A DNA stretch of 64,000 bases from Odontesthes bonariensis (taxonomy: Eukaryota; Chordata; Actinopteri; Atheriniformes; Atherinopsidae), in contig NC_134527.1 in the NCBI RefSeq assembly GCF_027942865.1, forward strand, positions 4,938,976 through 5,002,975, read 5' to 3'. The notes beneath the pieces are model-generated. The model saw only the letters and a list, made by a program, of their open reading frames with translations, was not told the DNA's origin and did no database searches. Both the position numbers and the translations under genes were made by a program. Positions 10,861 through 21,600 of this stretch are shown piece by piece (position 1 is the first letter of the stretch; each line of letters opens with the position of its first letter).

Positions 10861-11544
10861 ACTTTTGTTTTATCTAAATGGGTTTTTGTAAACTGGAGTA
10901 TTTTTTTTGGATACTTTTCCTTCAGAACTGAATCTGAACAGTTCTACAAACAACAACTGCGTGTCTGGCAGTGAGAAACTGCGTTATGAAAGTGTTGTGT
11001 CCTTGGTGATGTATGCTGCTGTCACCGAGGGCTTGGCCAACGCTTAGTTTTCATGTTGTGGCTCCGACTTCCACAATATTGTGGTTGACGTTGGTGGTGA
11101 AACACATTGATAAGATAGTTTGCACATACACACCCAAATAAGCTCAGAGCTTTATCGCCTTAAAAAGAATAGTTTTATCAATATATCATGATCAAAATCT
11201 ACTAAATCTACCAAATACTGAGATGTTAAATAAGGTGCACGGGATTATACACGTATATAATAATTATATAACTTATATTTTAGCATTTCTGTGTTTTGTC
11301 GTCACAAAATTCTGCCCTTTATTGCGCTTAGGTTATGTCACTTTAATCCTGATTCTCTGGAACTTTATTTCCACAAACTAAGGATAAAAGTTAAGAATTA
11401 GAACTTTGACTTTGACCACGTTCGGCCTCACTGGAGGAAATATGATGCACTCCTCTGAAAACGTGAAAGTGTGTGAGTATAATCAGGAGAATGCATTCTT
11501 CAGGCAGTAATGCTTCATCCGTGGTTTGTGTAAGCAGCATTTCA
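10861..11544. other. No recognised feature
   Basis: AT-rich intergenic DNA with no gene, splice or repeat signature. Confidence 0.4.
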
Positions 11545-12062
11545 CACTCTCAGAAACAGGGGTACAGTACGAGTCCTTTTTTGTCCCCTGAGGTACAATC
11601 TATACTAATGTACCCCTAGGGTTAATTATTGGACCTAAAGGTACATATATGTACTCAAGTGGTAAAATGTACATATATGTACCTTTTTGAGGGTCCAAAA
11701 GGCACATGTATGCACTCAAGTGGTAAAATGTACATATATGTACCTTTTTGAGGGTCCAAAAGGTACTCAATATATGTACTCAAGTGGTAAAATGTACATA
11801 TATGTACCTTTTGGAGGGTCCAAAAGGCACATGTATGCACTCAAGTGGTAAAATGTACATATATGTACCTTTTGGAGGGTCCAAAAGGCACATGTATGTA
11901 CTCAAGTGGTAAAATGTACATGTATGTACCTTTTTTTCTACACGCTGGGGTACAATAGACAGTCTCTGTAAGGTACAAAACTATACCTTCTGAGGGTACT
12001 GCCCCAGTGACAAGCCATCGTACCCCTAAAGGTAAAATTCTGTACTGTATTTTCTGAGAGTG
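11545..12062. mobile_element. MITE with CACTCTCAGAAA termini
   Basis: Exact 12-bp inverted ends (CACTCTCAGAAA ... TTTCTGAGAGTG) flanked by CA on both sides. The left half holds a tandem array (next entry). The right part has more GGTAC words. It is not coding. The CACTN end and 2-bp duplication again suggest a CMC-type relative, distinct from the CACTGG family. Confidence 0.75.
11641..11935. repeat. Tandem repeat, unit about 58-60 bp
   Basis: About five units built on 'ctcaagtggtaaaatgtaca' and 'ccttttggagggtccaaaa', each with palindromic 'gtacatatatgtac' words. It creates repetitive minus-strand frames (PFGPSKRYIYV) that are not genes. Confidence 0.85.
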
Positions 12063-12844
12063 CACTGTTGGAAGAATTTTTAACTGGAAACGTTGAACTG
12101 CAGCAAATTCCTGTTTTTCGCCGTGGATTAATCTGCTTATCATTATCGCAGCTAAATGACTGGCTGTTCGGTTTGTATTAAACCCAGAACCGGCAGCTCT
12201 GCACCCTCATAGCTGTCGAAGAGCCAAATGTGACAAAGGTTGTGTGTTCGGTCTTGGACTGAGCTAAAATCTCATGGCCTCTATTCTACATATTGACAGT
12301 GGAGCAGCGGGAAATCTCTCCCCTCTGGTGTTCCCAAACAAACCATCGACGAGCTGGGCTTTGGGCCACGCTGATGACGAAGGAGAGACGGACAGAAAGC
12401 TGGCAAGACAAATACAGATAATGAGAAATAGAGGATTTTTCTTGGCAAACGGTAACAAAAGAGAAAATTAGGACGGAGTGAGAACAAAGGAAACAACACT
12501 GACATGGTAAACAGCAGCTGTGCAGAGTGTTGCACGTTTCCTTGCACGCCAGTGCTACTTTATGTGGGAAGAAGGAATCCATCTGGAGGTGAAATGTTTG
12601 GCAGGCGTGCCAATGCTGCAACAGCACCCCCTGGAGGTCAGAAGGTGTATTACAGAAAGGGACGCACATAAGATTCTTGGTCTTGTTCTCAGGAGAGAAA
12701 CTAGGGTTGGCCTCACATTTTAAATGCATTTTTTCCTTAAAAACCCACCTCATGGGAGGAACAAATAGAGGGATCCGTGGATAATGTGACATGTGCTTTA
12801 TTTCCAATTGAAAATGAAGAGAAGCAGCACAACATTTATTTATT
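12063..12844. other. No recognised feature
   Basis: Unique-looking DNA with long open frames on both strands (the longest 12286-12861 minus). I found no recognisable motif, homopolymer bias or exon structure, so I do not call a gene. The minus frame is the best candidate if transcript data ever show one. Confidence 0.4.
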
Positions 12845-12879
12845 ACATTTATTATTATCATTATTAGTTAGTAAATCAA

Positions 12880-13100
12880 ATCAAATCAAATTTACTTGTG
12901 TAGCACATTTCATGTACATAACAATTCAAAGTGCTTTATATAAAATAAAAGCATGGCAGCAGGGAGTGGAAGAAGCATTAAAAATACATAAAAGAATATA
13001 AAGAGAAACAAATAAAATCATTTAAATGAATTTAAAAACGAGCAACAGTCCAGATAAATTAAAAGATATCGTGCAGATTTCATGCATAGGCCCTATCTAT
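12880..13100 (-). repeat. L2-like LINE 3' tail (reverse)
   Basis: 'cacatttcatgtacataac' then 'gcagggagtggaagaagcat' through 'gtgcagatttcatgcatag'. This is the reverse complement of the tail following the LINE C-terminus at 55600-55990. Confidence 0.7.
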
Positions 13101-13551
13101 CCATGAATCTCAAGTACGCAAACGAGCGTTGCGCACCACTTATGTGCACCTCTGATTATAAAAGACTTTCAGACTCATCTTATTTGTCTAATTAGTTTCA
13201 TGATGAACCAGGCCCCTCCTCTTCTTCTCTCTCTTCTATGACCCCAAAAAAAATCGTTCACAGCCAAATATGTGGCAGAAGTTCCATAAATGTACGTGGA
13301 GGAGAGAGGATTGAGGAGCTTTAATCGAAGACACACACACCGGCGTCCTTTGTTTGTTATCTGTGACGTCTGTAGTGGGTGTGGCATGTTAATCACACAT
13401 TATAAAGTAAATATAGACAGATTTGATTCCCATCTGACAGAAATCCTGCTGTCCGTTTGATTGTTCTTGGCGGACAGTTTGATCGGTGCTTGAAGGTGAA
13501 GCCGTTTTTTCTCACCTGTGGGAAACAAGTTCCCCGAAGGAACGTCCTGTA
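13101..13551. other. No recognised feature
   Basis: Intergenic, no gene or repeat recognised. Confidence 0.4.
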
Positions 13552-13578
13552 TTACAACCCCAATTCCAAAAGGGTTGA
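13552..13578. repeat. Terminus fragment of the fish Tc1/mariner family
   Basis: 'tacaaccccaattccaaaa' is the usual end of the family represented at 8712-10860. Only this stub remains. Confidence 0.5.
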
Positions 13579-13659
13579 TAATAGATGCAGTATGTGATTT
13601 AGCATAGACCTGAACTTACCTTTTAGTATTGAGGATGCCCGTCCAGATATACATGTTAA

Positions 13660-13879
13660 AGGGATAGTTCGCCTCTTTTGACATGAAGCTGTATAACAAC
13701 GCATATTCTCAAAACAATATGCGTTCAAAAGAGTAATACATTTGCATCAGAAAATCATTCTCCAGGAAAAAGTCAGACCTCACAATCTCTTGGCCCTAGG
13801 GGGTAAGAAAATGTTCATAAATAATATTGCTAGTATGGGATGTCATACAGCTTCATGTCAAAAGAGGCGAACTATCCCT
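13660..13879. mobile_element. TTAA-target element, internally deleted copy 2
   Basis: 220 bp with intact AGGGATAGTTCGCC ends and TTAA at both flanks (13656-13659, 13880-13883). The central palindrome is mostly gone. Confidence 0.88.
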
Positions 13880-13883
13880 TTAA

Positions 13884-14173
13884 TCGTTCCCAATGGCACT
13901 AATGTACCCATACCACACCATAATGTGCCCATCTGTACCTCTGAGAGACTCTGCCTTCCTGTGGTGCTCTCTTAATGCCCACTCCTGTTACTGACCTGCT
14001 GCAAATTAACCTAATTAGTTGGAACATGTTCCTCCAATTCTTTCTTTTTAGTATAACTAAACATTTTACTTATTTATTGCCTAACTATTCCGTCATAGTG
14101 TCTCACTGTCGTCCACAGTGAGATTTCGTCTTCATAAAAATAGAAACAAATAGTAGTTTTAAGCTTTTTCGTG
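13884..14173. other. No recognised feature
   Basis: Short intergenic spacer. Confidence 0.35.
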
Positions 14174-14576
14174 CACTGGAAAAAATCTAAATCTTACCAA
14201 GTATATTTTTCTCATTGAGTATCTCATTACACTCAATATAAGACACAACTGCCTAACAAGCACCATTTCAGCCAGATATAGAGACTTGTTTTAATACAAT
14301 ACATCTGGAATATCTTGTTAAGTCTTGAAAACAAAATGTTTTGAGTCATATTTCACATGAAACAAGCTTTTTTTTTTTCATTTGAAGAGGTTTTTAAGCT
14401 AATTTCAAGATCACTTTTAACTCAAAAGTCCTAAATATCACATCTTATTTCAAGAAATCTTGACAAGCCGATTTTCACTAGTCCCATTGGCAGATTTTTT
14501 TGCTTATTTCAAGCAAAAACGTCTTTTATTTGTTGTTTTTTTTAACTTATTTTTGGAGGGGCATTTTTTTCCAGTG
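14174..14576 (+). mobile_element. CACTG MITE copy 3
   Basis: Intact ends, TG on both sides. It belongs to the variant with 'catt gagtatctcattac' in place of 'catttctagtcaaaatatc'. This variant is also seen at 50813, 55063 and 63385, and in the reverse copies at 28643, 31476 and 48515. Confidence 0.9.
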
Positions 14577-14819
14577 TGTGCTGTTCAGGACATAGGAAAT
14601 TGTCATTTTCTTAAGTGCTATTTCTGCAACCAGGATCATTGTTGAAGGCCGTTCACACTGCTGTACGTCATGTGTTTGACAGGCTCTGCTGTTGATAACA
14701 GTGTTTTTCCACACAATGCTGTGTGCAGTAGAGCAACTTCAACTCAGAGAGTGACTCACGTCGCTGCTGAGGATAAACACAACAGGTAGGCGGAGAAAGG
14801 CATGCAGAGGGAGAGAGAG

Positions 14820-14961
14820 AGAGAGAGGGGAAGTGGTGAGGATGCTCTACGGACGTCACTGCATTACTTTGCTCCTCATTTCACCGCGTTCACACAGCGC
14901 TGGTTTCAGTGTTTCACTGACCTGAACTCATCATCGTCTTCACACCACCATGATCTCTAAG
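14820..14961 (+). other. Candidate 5' non-coding first exon of pip5k1b
   Basis: A GC-richer block ends in a good donor (tctaag|gtaagg at 14962), 3.6 kb upstream of the first coding exon and in the right orientation. A purine tract (gagagaga) precedes it. The short ATG frame MISK before the donor is probably not translated as part of the kinase. RNA evidence would be decisive. Confidence 0.3.
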
Positions 14962-15734
14962 GTAAGGACCACCTGTCTGTTCACTCTGTAAAGGCGCCCC
15001 AGGCCTTTATTTCTGTCTCTACAGGCAGCTTTTTTTACGGTCCGTTTGTGGGAAGATGAAGTGAAGATGATATCACAAGAGGAAACCAGCTCCACTTCCC
15101 CTCAGTCAGAGAAAGAAAGTACAATGTCTGCAACCGGCCTGGAAGGGGCTCGTGTCATTTACATACATGCAAAAAAGAGCTGCAGAGTGCGTGTCGTGCC
15201 GAGAGTGTGCAGGTTTAAATATTTACCTTCCTTCACCTGAACCCATCCACTTAAACACTTTGTGTGCAGTACACACCCAGCTCAAAGTAGAGCCGGTTGT
15301 TTCAGCCGTATTTTTTAGAAGTTATGAGGCTTTAGTTTGTGGTGTTGTTGAATTCTACCGCATTTACCGGCCTATTGGTAGTGCTAACGTTGTTATTTAG
15401 TTTCCAGAGAGAGTGACAGAGTCATTCATGACTCCTCCAGAGGCGTTTAAGTTGATCTTTGCTAAATATTTTTGACAAAAAGCAACACAGTCACTTCTGA
15501 ATAGCAAAAACTATGTGGTGAAAAGTGTTGATATAGTCCAAATGACAGAAAAGTGACACTGAATCAACACTATACTGTGATAAAACTTGCCCACAGAAAA
15601 GCGCCCATTGCCTAAATATGTTGTTCAATCAATACCAAGTATCGATTACCATCAGCAAAGCTTATCGAACCTCAATCAGAGACAGAGCCTTCATCATAGC
15701 TTCAACACTTCTGCCGGATGAAACTAACTTTAAA
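14962..15734. other. No recognised feature (putative first intron of pip5k1b)
   Basis: Moderately GC-rich near 15050-15240. No exon motif recognised. Confidence 0.35.
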
Positions 15735-15905
15735 GGCAAGGCAAGTTTATCTGTACAGCACAATTCAACAACAAGGTGATTCAAAGTGCTTTACAGATAC
15801 ATTAAAACAGTAGAAATAAAAAGCATGATTTAAATTTCAAACAAAAAGAAAGAAATAAGAACAATAGATAAAATCAGTAATTAAAATGTGATTAAGTTTT
15901 GAGCT
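15735..15905 (-). repeat. LINE/SINE 3' tail (reverse)
   Basis: 'ggcaaggcaagtttatctgt' followed by 'ttcaaagtgctttacagata' and A-rich tail words. This is the usual reversed end of a fish non-LTR element. Confidence 0.6.
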
Positions 15906-15935
15906 TTATTCAAACGCAACTGAAAATAGCTGAAA

Positions 15936-16452
15936 AGGGATAGTTCGCCTCTTTTGACATGAAGCTGTGTGACATCCCATATCAGCAACATCATTTATGA
16001 ACATTTTCTTACCCCCTGCTGCGTCCTGTGAGCCGAGTTCCAGCCTCGTTTAGGCGTTGATGAAAGTAGTCCGGCCAACAACAAAATTGTTCTCCGGGAA
16101 AATGTCAGACCTCATAATCGCTTGGCACTATTTTCTCTCCCTTCGTATCACTGCCTGCTGTGCAGACCGAAGTGCAGACCGAGCAGTCCCCTGCTTCCGA
16201 GCAGCAAACACCGTAACAGGTGCGGCTGTCGGCAGGCGGCAGCAGGCAGTGATACGAAGGGAGAGAAAATAGGGCCAAGAGATTGTGAGGTCTGACTTTT
16301 TCTTGGAGAACGATTTTGTTGTTGGCCGGACTACTTTCGTCAACGCCAAAACGAGGCTGGAACTTGGCTCAGGGGGTAAGAAGATGTTCATAAATGATGT
16401 TGCTGATATGGGATGTCATACAGCTTCATGTCAAAAGAGGCGAACTATCCCT
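15936..16452. mobile_element. TTAA-target palindromic element, copy 3
   Basis: Ends AGGGATAGTTCGCC and its inverse. The right TTAA (16453-16456) is intact and the left is mutated to GAAA. The two arms face each other around 16165-16205, so transcripts of either strand would fold into a long hairpin. Overlapping frames on both strands here are mirror images, not genes. Confidence 0.85.
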
Positions 16453-17599
16453 TTAAAGTATCACATTAGAAAAGGTTCTTGAAAAGGTTTAAATTGGAAA
16501 AAACATGATACTGAAATAACTAATGATATCATTTCGTCCTTTTCCTGGATTCCTGCCCCGTCTGTTACGCACAAAACAAGATGTCCTCCTGGACGTTGTG
16601 TCGTCCTTTCTGAATATAAACGTCTCACTAGTGAGAGTTTTGGTGACATTATGTAGGTTTGGTCAGCCTGAACTCAAGATAAAAACTACAATAGAGGTGA
16701 GAATAAACCCTCCTTACTGAGACAACTTAAGAGGTTATTGTTGCTTTCCTTGGAATTGACTCATCATTCTTACATATTATCAAGATTTCAACACATAAAT
16801 GTACAAATATGAGCTTACGGTTGTGAGAATATGCGGAAAAACCCTTCAGTTTCAGTTTTAACATGGTCGACCAAACCAAACAACACACAGACTTCTCTTA
16901 ATTATAACATTAGTTGTGAATCGGTGAGCAACGAATCTCTTAAACCAAACACAAAAACAAAGTAATGCACATTAATCATCTAATTTTTTTGCATGTAGTT
17001 GATCTTTTTCACTACTCTAACCACTCGATCATTCTTTGGAAAAGACTAAGCTTCAGCTTTGTCACTTAATGTCTTTAGCCTCTTGTTCAAATGTGCAAAC
17101 ATCCTGCAAGCTGCAAGACAGATCCCTGAAAACAAGGTTTATCTTCATGACCCCCTATAACCCATTTTCATTCTCTTCGAGCCAGACCACAGCACCACAT
17201 CCTGGAGAAGGCCTTAAAATAAACCGGCGTTTGTCTCACCATCTGTCCTACTTTTTTGCAAGTTTGCTCATGACATGCAAGATGTCTCAGAAGGCAAAAT
17301 AACATTCCCACGATGTCTTCATAAAAAAAAAAATGGCCACATTTGCTTGTCTGTATGGGCGGTTGAGGCAGAATTCTCTATTTGCTTTGGATGCCATCTT
17401 AATATTGGGGGCAAAGTTGTTCTGTTGGACTGTGATTCGCATAGTTTTCACATTTTAAACGAACAATTCAGGAACAGAATTGATCTATTTGTGAACCTTC
17501 CCCAAGAGGACACCCAGATCAAATCACCAAAATGTCCCCATATTGTAGCATCACTCTAATTTATGATAAAGTATGAAGATATTTCATGCTGAATACTGA
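16453..17599. other. No recognised feature
   Basis: AT-rich, with scattered short frames (17036-17560) lacking any familiar motif. Confidence 0.4.
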
Positions 17600-17830
17600 A
17601 TTAAAGACAACTTTCGGTGCAATCTGTTGGTTTCCTTAGCTAGGAAATTGATTTTGAATTGGCTCTATATGAATGAATTTGATTATTTTATAAATAATTA
17701 TGATTACAATGAATTGAATTCCAATTGGCTTGAATTGGACTTTATTATCTAAGTGCCTTGAGATGACATTTGTTGTATTTGGCGCTATATAAATAAAAAT
17801 TAATTGAATTTAATTGAATTGAATCTATAA
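17600..17830 (+). repeat. Non-LTR retroelement 3' tail ('cttgagatgacatttgttgt' family)
   Basis: Contains 'gtgccttgagatgacatttg' and 'ggcgctatataaataaa' followed by ttaattgaa repeats. Reverse copies lie at 23789-24010 and 37974-38120. Confidence 0.7.
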
Positions 17831-18583
17831 CGTATGCACATCTATATTTTTTACCAAAGGGACTGTACTTTAGTGGACTTAAATGACCTCCCATTGAGGC
17901 CTCTGGGGAGATAATGCACTCTCTGGAATTGCCACTTAATGCTCCTAAAAATGTGGACAAGGGGGTAAACTTTTCAGTTTGACGAATAAGCCTTGTTTTG
18001 TGTAAGGTTTCATTTTGATAAAAAACACCATCCCCCTCCTGGGAAATTGGGGCTTTAAGTACGAATGCATCGTGCTTTGTTATGAAAGAGGGGGATTTGG
18101 TATGTAATTTTACAATCCTTCTTAATTAGGATCAAGGATTGTTGTGGGGTTAAAGACCCACATAAACACAAGGGACCTCAGAACTGAGCAGCAGCTTGAA
18201 GAGAAAGGTCTGTACATGTCCAGGCTCTACTGCATGTTTTTTTTACTTACAGATTACAGATTACTTTTAGTTTTCTAAGAGTGGAGACGATTGTTAAAAG
18301 CATAGACCTGCTAGAGCAGCACGAGCATTTTATTTCAGCCGCTGGTATGTGTTTTGCATCGACATTCATGCAAATGTGACACATTGTGTAACTCCTGTTC
18401 TCTATACCAAACCTACAGGAGCAGCGGGCCTGGGAAATGCAGTTTCTGTAAAGGTCATTAACGGTACATCACTGCGCCTATCTATTCATCACCGAGGGGA
18501 GAAAAAAAGGAACTCAGTCATCCTCAAAGTTGGAGGAAGGATAGCCGAGCTTCCCTCTCGTCAAGTTCTCTCAGGCCAAAACG
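17831..18583. other. Region upstream of the first coding exon of pip5k1b
   Basis: No repeat recognised. A possible acceptor (cctacag, about 18412-18418) precedes the start codon by about 165 bp and could begin the exon that carries the ATG. The frame open from 18349 is not in phase with the kinase. Confidence 0.35.
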
Positions 18584-18655
18584 ATGTCAACAGCTACTGC
18601 CGACAGTGGAGGAAGAGGAACCAAAACCTCCAGAGTGTCAAAGGATCACAAAAAG
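18584..18655 (+). CDS. pip5k1b: pip5k1b exon 1 (start)
   Basis: 24 codons, [10 protein letters not shown]...DHKK, donor gttggt, phase 0. This variable N-terminus has the length seen in the beta isoform. Confidence 0.8.
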
Positions 18656-21600
18656 GTTGGTGGTCGTCACTATCCATCATCGCAATCTTTCAAAATAAGC
18701 AAAATCCACTTCTACATAATCATTACTCATATCGAAAGGGAAAATGATTCCATTTAACTGTCGACAGTTATCAGTCCCATAAAACTGCTCATTTTAAAAT
18801 GTTATTTAATTCAATATTACAAAGGGGAAGCTTTTTTCCCGTGTCTTGTGTATTTGAGCCCTTTATTTAATGGCCAAGTTAAAGGTCTCAGGGACCCAGG
18901 GGTTGTCGCGAATCCAAAAAAAGAAAATAAGGCATAAAGTGAGCATTTAACTTCCATTAAATAAAGAGCAACGTTATGATTACAGACAAGTGCATCTACC
19001 GGGGCAGCTGTAGTATATATCAGCTGTTTGGTGATGGAAGGAACAGAGGTGGTAAACAAAGTAAAAAGATGGCTTCATGGCTTCACAACATGGTATTACA
19101 GGGTGAAAGCACCCTGTAATACCCTGAATGTGTGTTGAAATCATCTCAGAAACAAAGAAAGCGACAAGTTTTGCCTGCATAAACAACACTGTGTTAAGAC
19201 GTCATGCTTATTTCACATGTTTGTTACAGAGATGAGTCCTGCCCCATTTTTATTTCTTTTAAAGTTTCCAGGTGATGTTGAGGCACCCAAACCATAGACC
19301 CTGAACCTGCTTTGGTGCCTCATTCTAACCCATTTTTACAGCTTAATTCATGAAGCAAAAGTCGGCCTTTTGGTTAAGTTTTGAACTCATTCCAAATGTC
19401 CACCAAAAAAATGTGTTTTGTTTGGTTTTTATATTTCCTCATTTGATTCATTGTCATTTGAATTTGAGTTACCAACATGTAATCTGATGCTGAGGTTGTG
19501 CTTATTGCATGCACTGGATTTCTGTGAGGTCGGGTTAAATTCAGTGCTCGGCGTAGCCTACAGATCTGCTAGCATGGTCACAGATATAACAAACTTTATG
19601 GGGATAGGACATATGTTTACATATCTTTTCAAACCTGTTCCCTAAAAACCATATAAAGTTAGGAACAAGTACTTAAAAACATGAACAATAACTTTTACCT
19701 TTACAAATATGCTTTACTTGCAGCAGGACAGCTAGCTAGCTAGCTGAACCGTCCTAGCTAGCTAGCTAGCTGTCCTGCTTGTCTGTTAGCACACTTTTTA
19801 TGTGTCTATTGAAATGGTAGCAGCTCTACGAGGGTGTACCCTGAGAAAAGTTAGCAAAACATCTTAGTTAACATGCTGGCGCAGAAGGCCAACGTCGCTT
19901 CTGAACATATTTGCATGCTAATTAGCGCTAAACACAAAGTACAGCTTAAGGGATCAACAAAGTACCTCCACTTTACACTGAGGGGAGCTCACTAAACTTG
20001 AGATATTTATTGATCTGTACTGAAATGGCAGGTATGGCTAAAGCTAATTTAAAAAGCCACGGAAGAACTCATTCTTTTCTGATTTTTTTCTTTTCAACAC
20101 GTATGTCTGGTAGCCCACAGCTGCTGCCCTGAAAGGTGCCATCCAACTTGGAATCGGTTACGCTGTGGGAAACCTCAGCTCCAAACCAGACAGGGATGTT
20201 CTCATGCAGGACTTCTCTGTGGTGGAAAGTGTCTTCCTGCCCAGGTACACACTCATTTACAAACAACTTTATGCACAGTGAATAAAAGGCAAACTGTTAG
20301 GGACCCATTCAAGCAAGTAGTAAAGTGTGTAAAGTTCCATTTACTTCTAGTTGTAGCCTATGGATCCAGTGAGGTGCAACATGTCTTAAACACATACAAT
20401 TCACATTAACCTTAGCGGTTTTTCCTTTGTTATTTGTGAACCGTAGATCCCAGATTGGCCTCATTCGACTGAATATTTGTTCTATGATCCAAGTAATTGA
20501 ACAATGTGCACTTGTGAAGCAGTAGAAAATCGCATACTTCAGCAAAAGTTGTAGCAGGAGCAAGGTTTTGTGTTTTTATGCCTCGATGTTTTCTACTCTG
20601 TCCTGTCTCTTATATACACTGGAAAAAATCAAAGTCTTACCAAGTATATTTGTCTCATTTCTAGTCAAAATATCTCATTACACTTAATATGAGACACAAC
20701 TGCCTAACAAGTGCTATTTCAGCCAGATATAGGGACTTGTTTGAAGACAATACATCTGGAATATCTTATTAAATGAAAAAGTCTTGAAAACAAATTGTTT
20801 TAAGTCACATTTCATATGAAACAAGCTTTTTTGGACATTTGAAGAGGTTTTTAAGCTAATTTCAAGATCACTTTCATCTCAAAAGTCCCAAATATCACAT
20901 TTTATTTCAAGAAATCTTGACAAGCCGATTTTCACTAGTTCCATTGGCAGATTTTTTTGTTTATTTCAAGCAAAAACGTCTTTTATTTGTTGTTTTTCTT
21001 ACTTATTTTTGGTGGGGCATTTTTTTTTCCAGTGTATTAAAAAGGTATTAAACAACTACACTTCTAAACTAATTTAACATTTTGTATGTTTTCCAGTGAG
21101 GGCAGCAACATGACTCCAGCACATCATTTTCCAGATTTCCGACTGAAAACGTACGCCCCGCTGGCTTTTCGCTACTTCAGAGAGCTCTTTGGCATCAAAC
21201 CGGATGATTATTTGGTGAGAGTGGAGACTGAAACGTGATCAAAACTACACTATCACTCTAATTCAGCACCGTATGCTGTAAGTTTCAACCGATTTGGTAG
21301 CAAAATTGTTGTTTTGCTGAGACTTGTGGCATCAATTTGAATTTCAGTACTCCATCTGCAATGAGCCACTGATCGAGCTGTCCAACTCTGGCGCCAGCAG
21401 TTCCTGGTTCTACCTTACCAGCGACGACGAGTTCATCATCAAGACGGTGCAGCATAAGGAGGCTGAGTTCTTACAGAAACTGCTTCCTGGTTACTACATG
21501 GTGAGTTGCTTTTGCAAGCATTTCCTGCAGTAACCTTGCAAAGCTTTCACTTTACGTCGAACTGGCTGGTTATGACATTTGCGCAGCTTCTGTGGTGAAA

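Noticed and set aside
11655..12143. Minus-strand frames with repeated PFGPSKRYIYV-like segments.
   Set aside because: Translation of the 58-60 bp minisatellite inside a MITE.
12286..12861. A 191-codon minus-strand frame.
   Set aside because: Length alone is not enough. I saw no motif, signal peptide, splice sites or repeat-family match.
15936..16452. Overlapping frames on both strands that look like a small bidirectional gene pair.
   Set aside because: They mirror each other because the sequence is the palindrome of a TTAA element.
20114..20130. Use of the nearer acceptor 'cccacag' for pip5k1b exon 2.
   Set aside because: It would give CTG CTG CCC TGA, an in-frame stop. The upstream 'tggtag' keeps [13 protein letters not shown] in frame.
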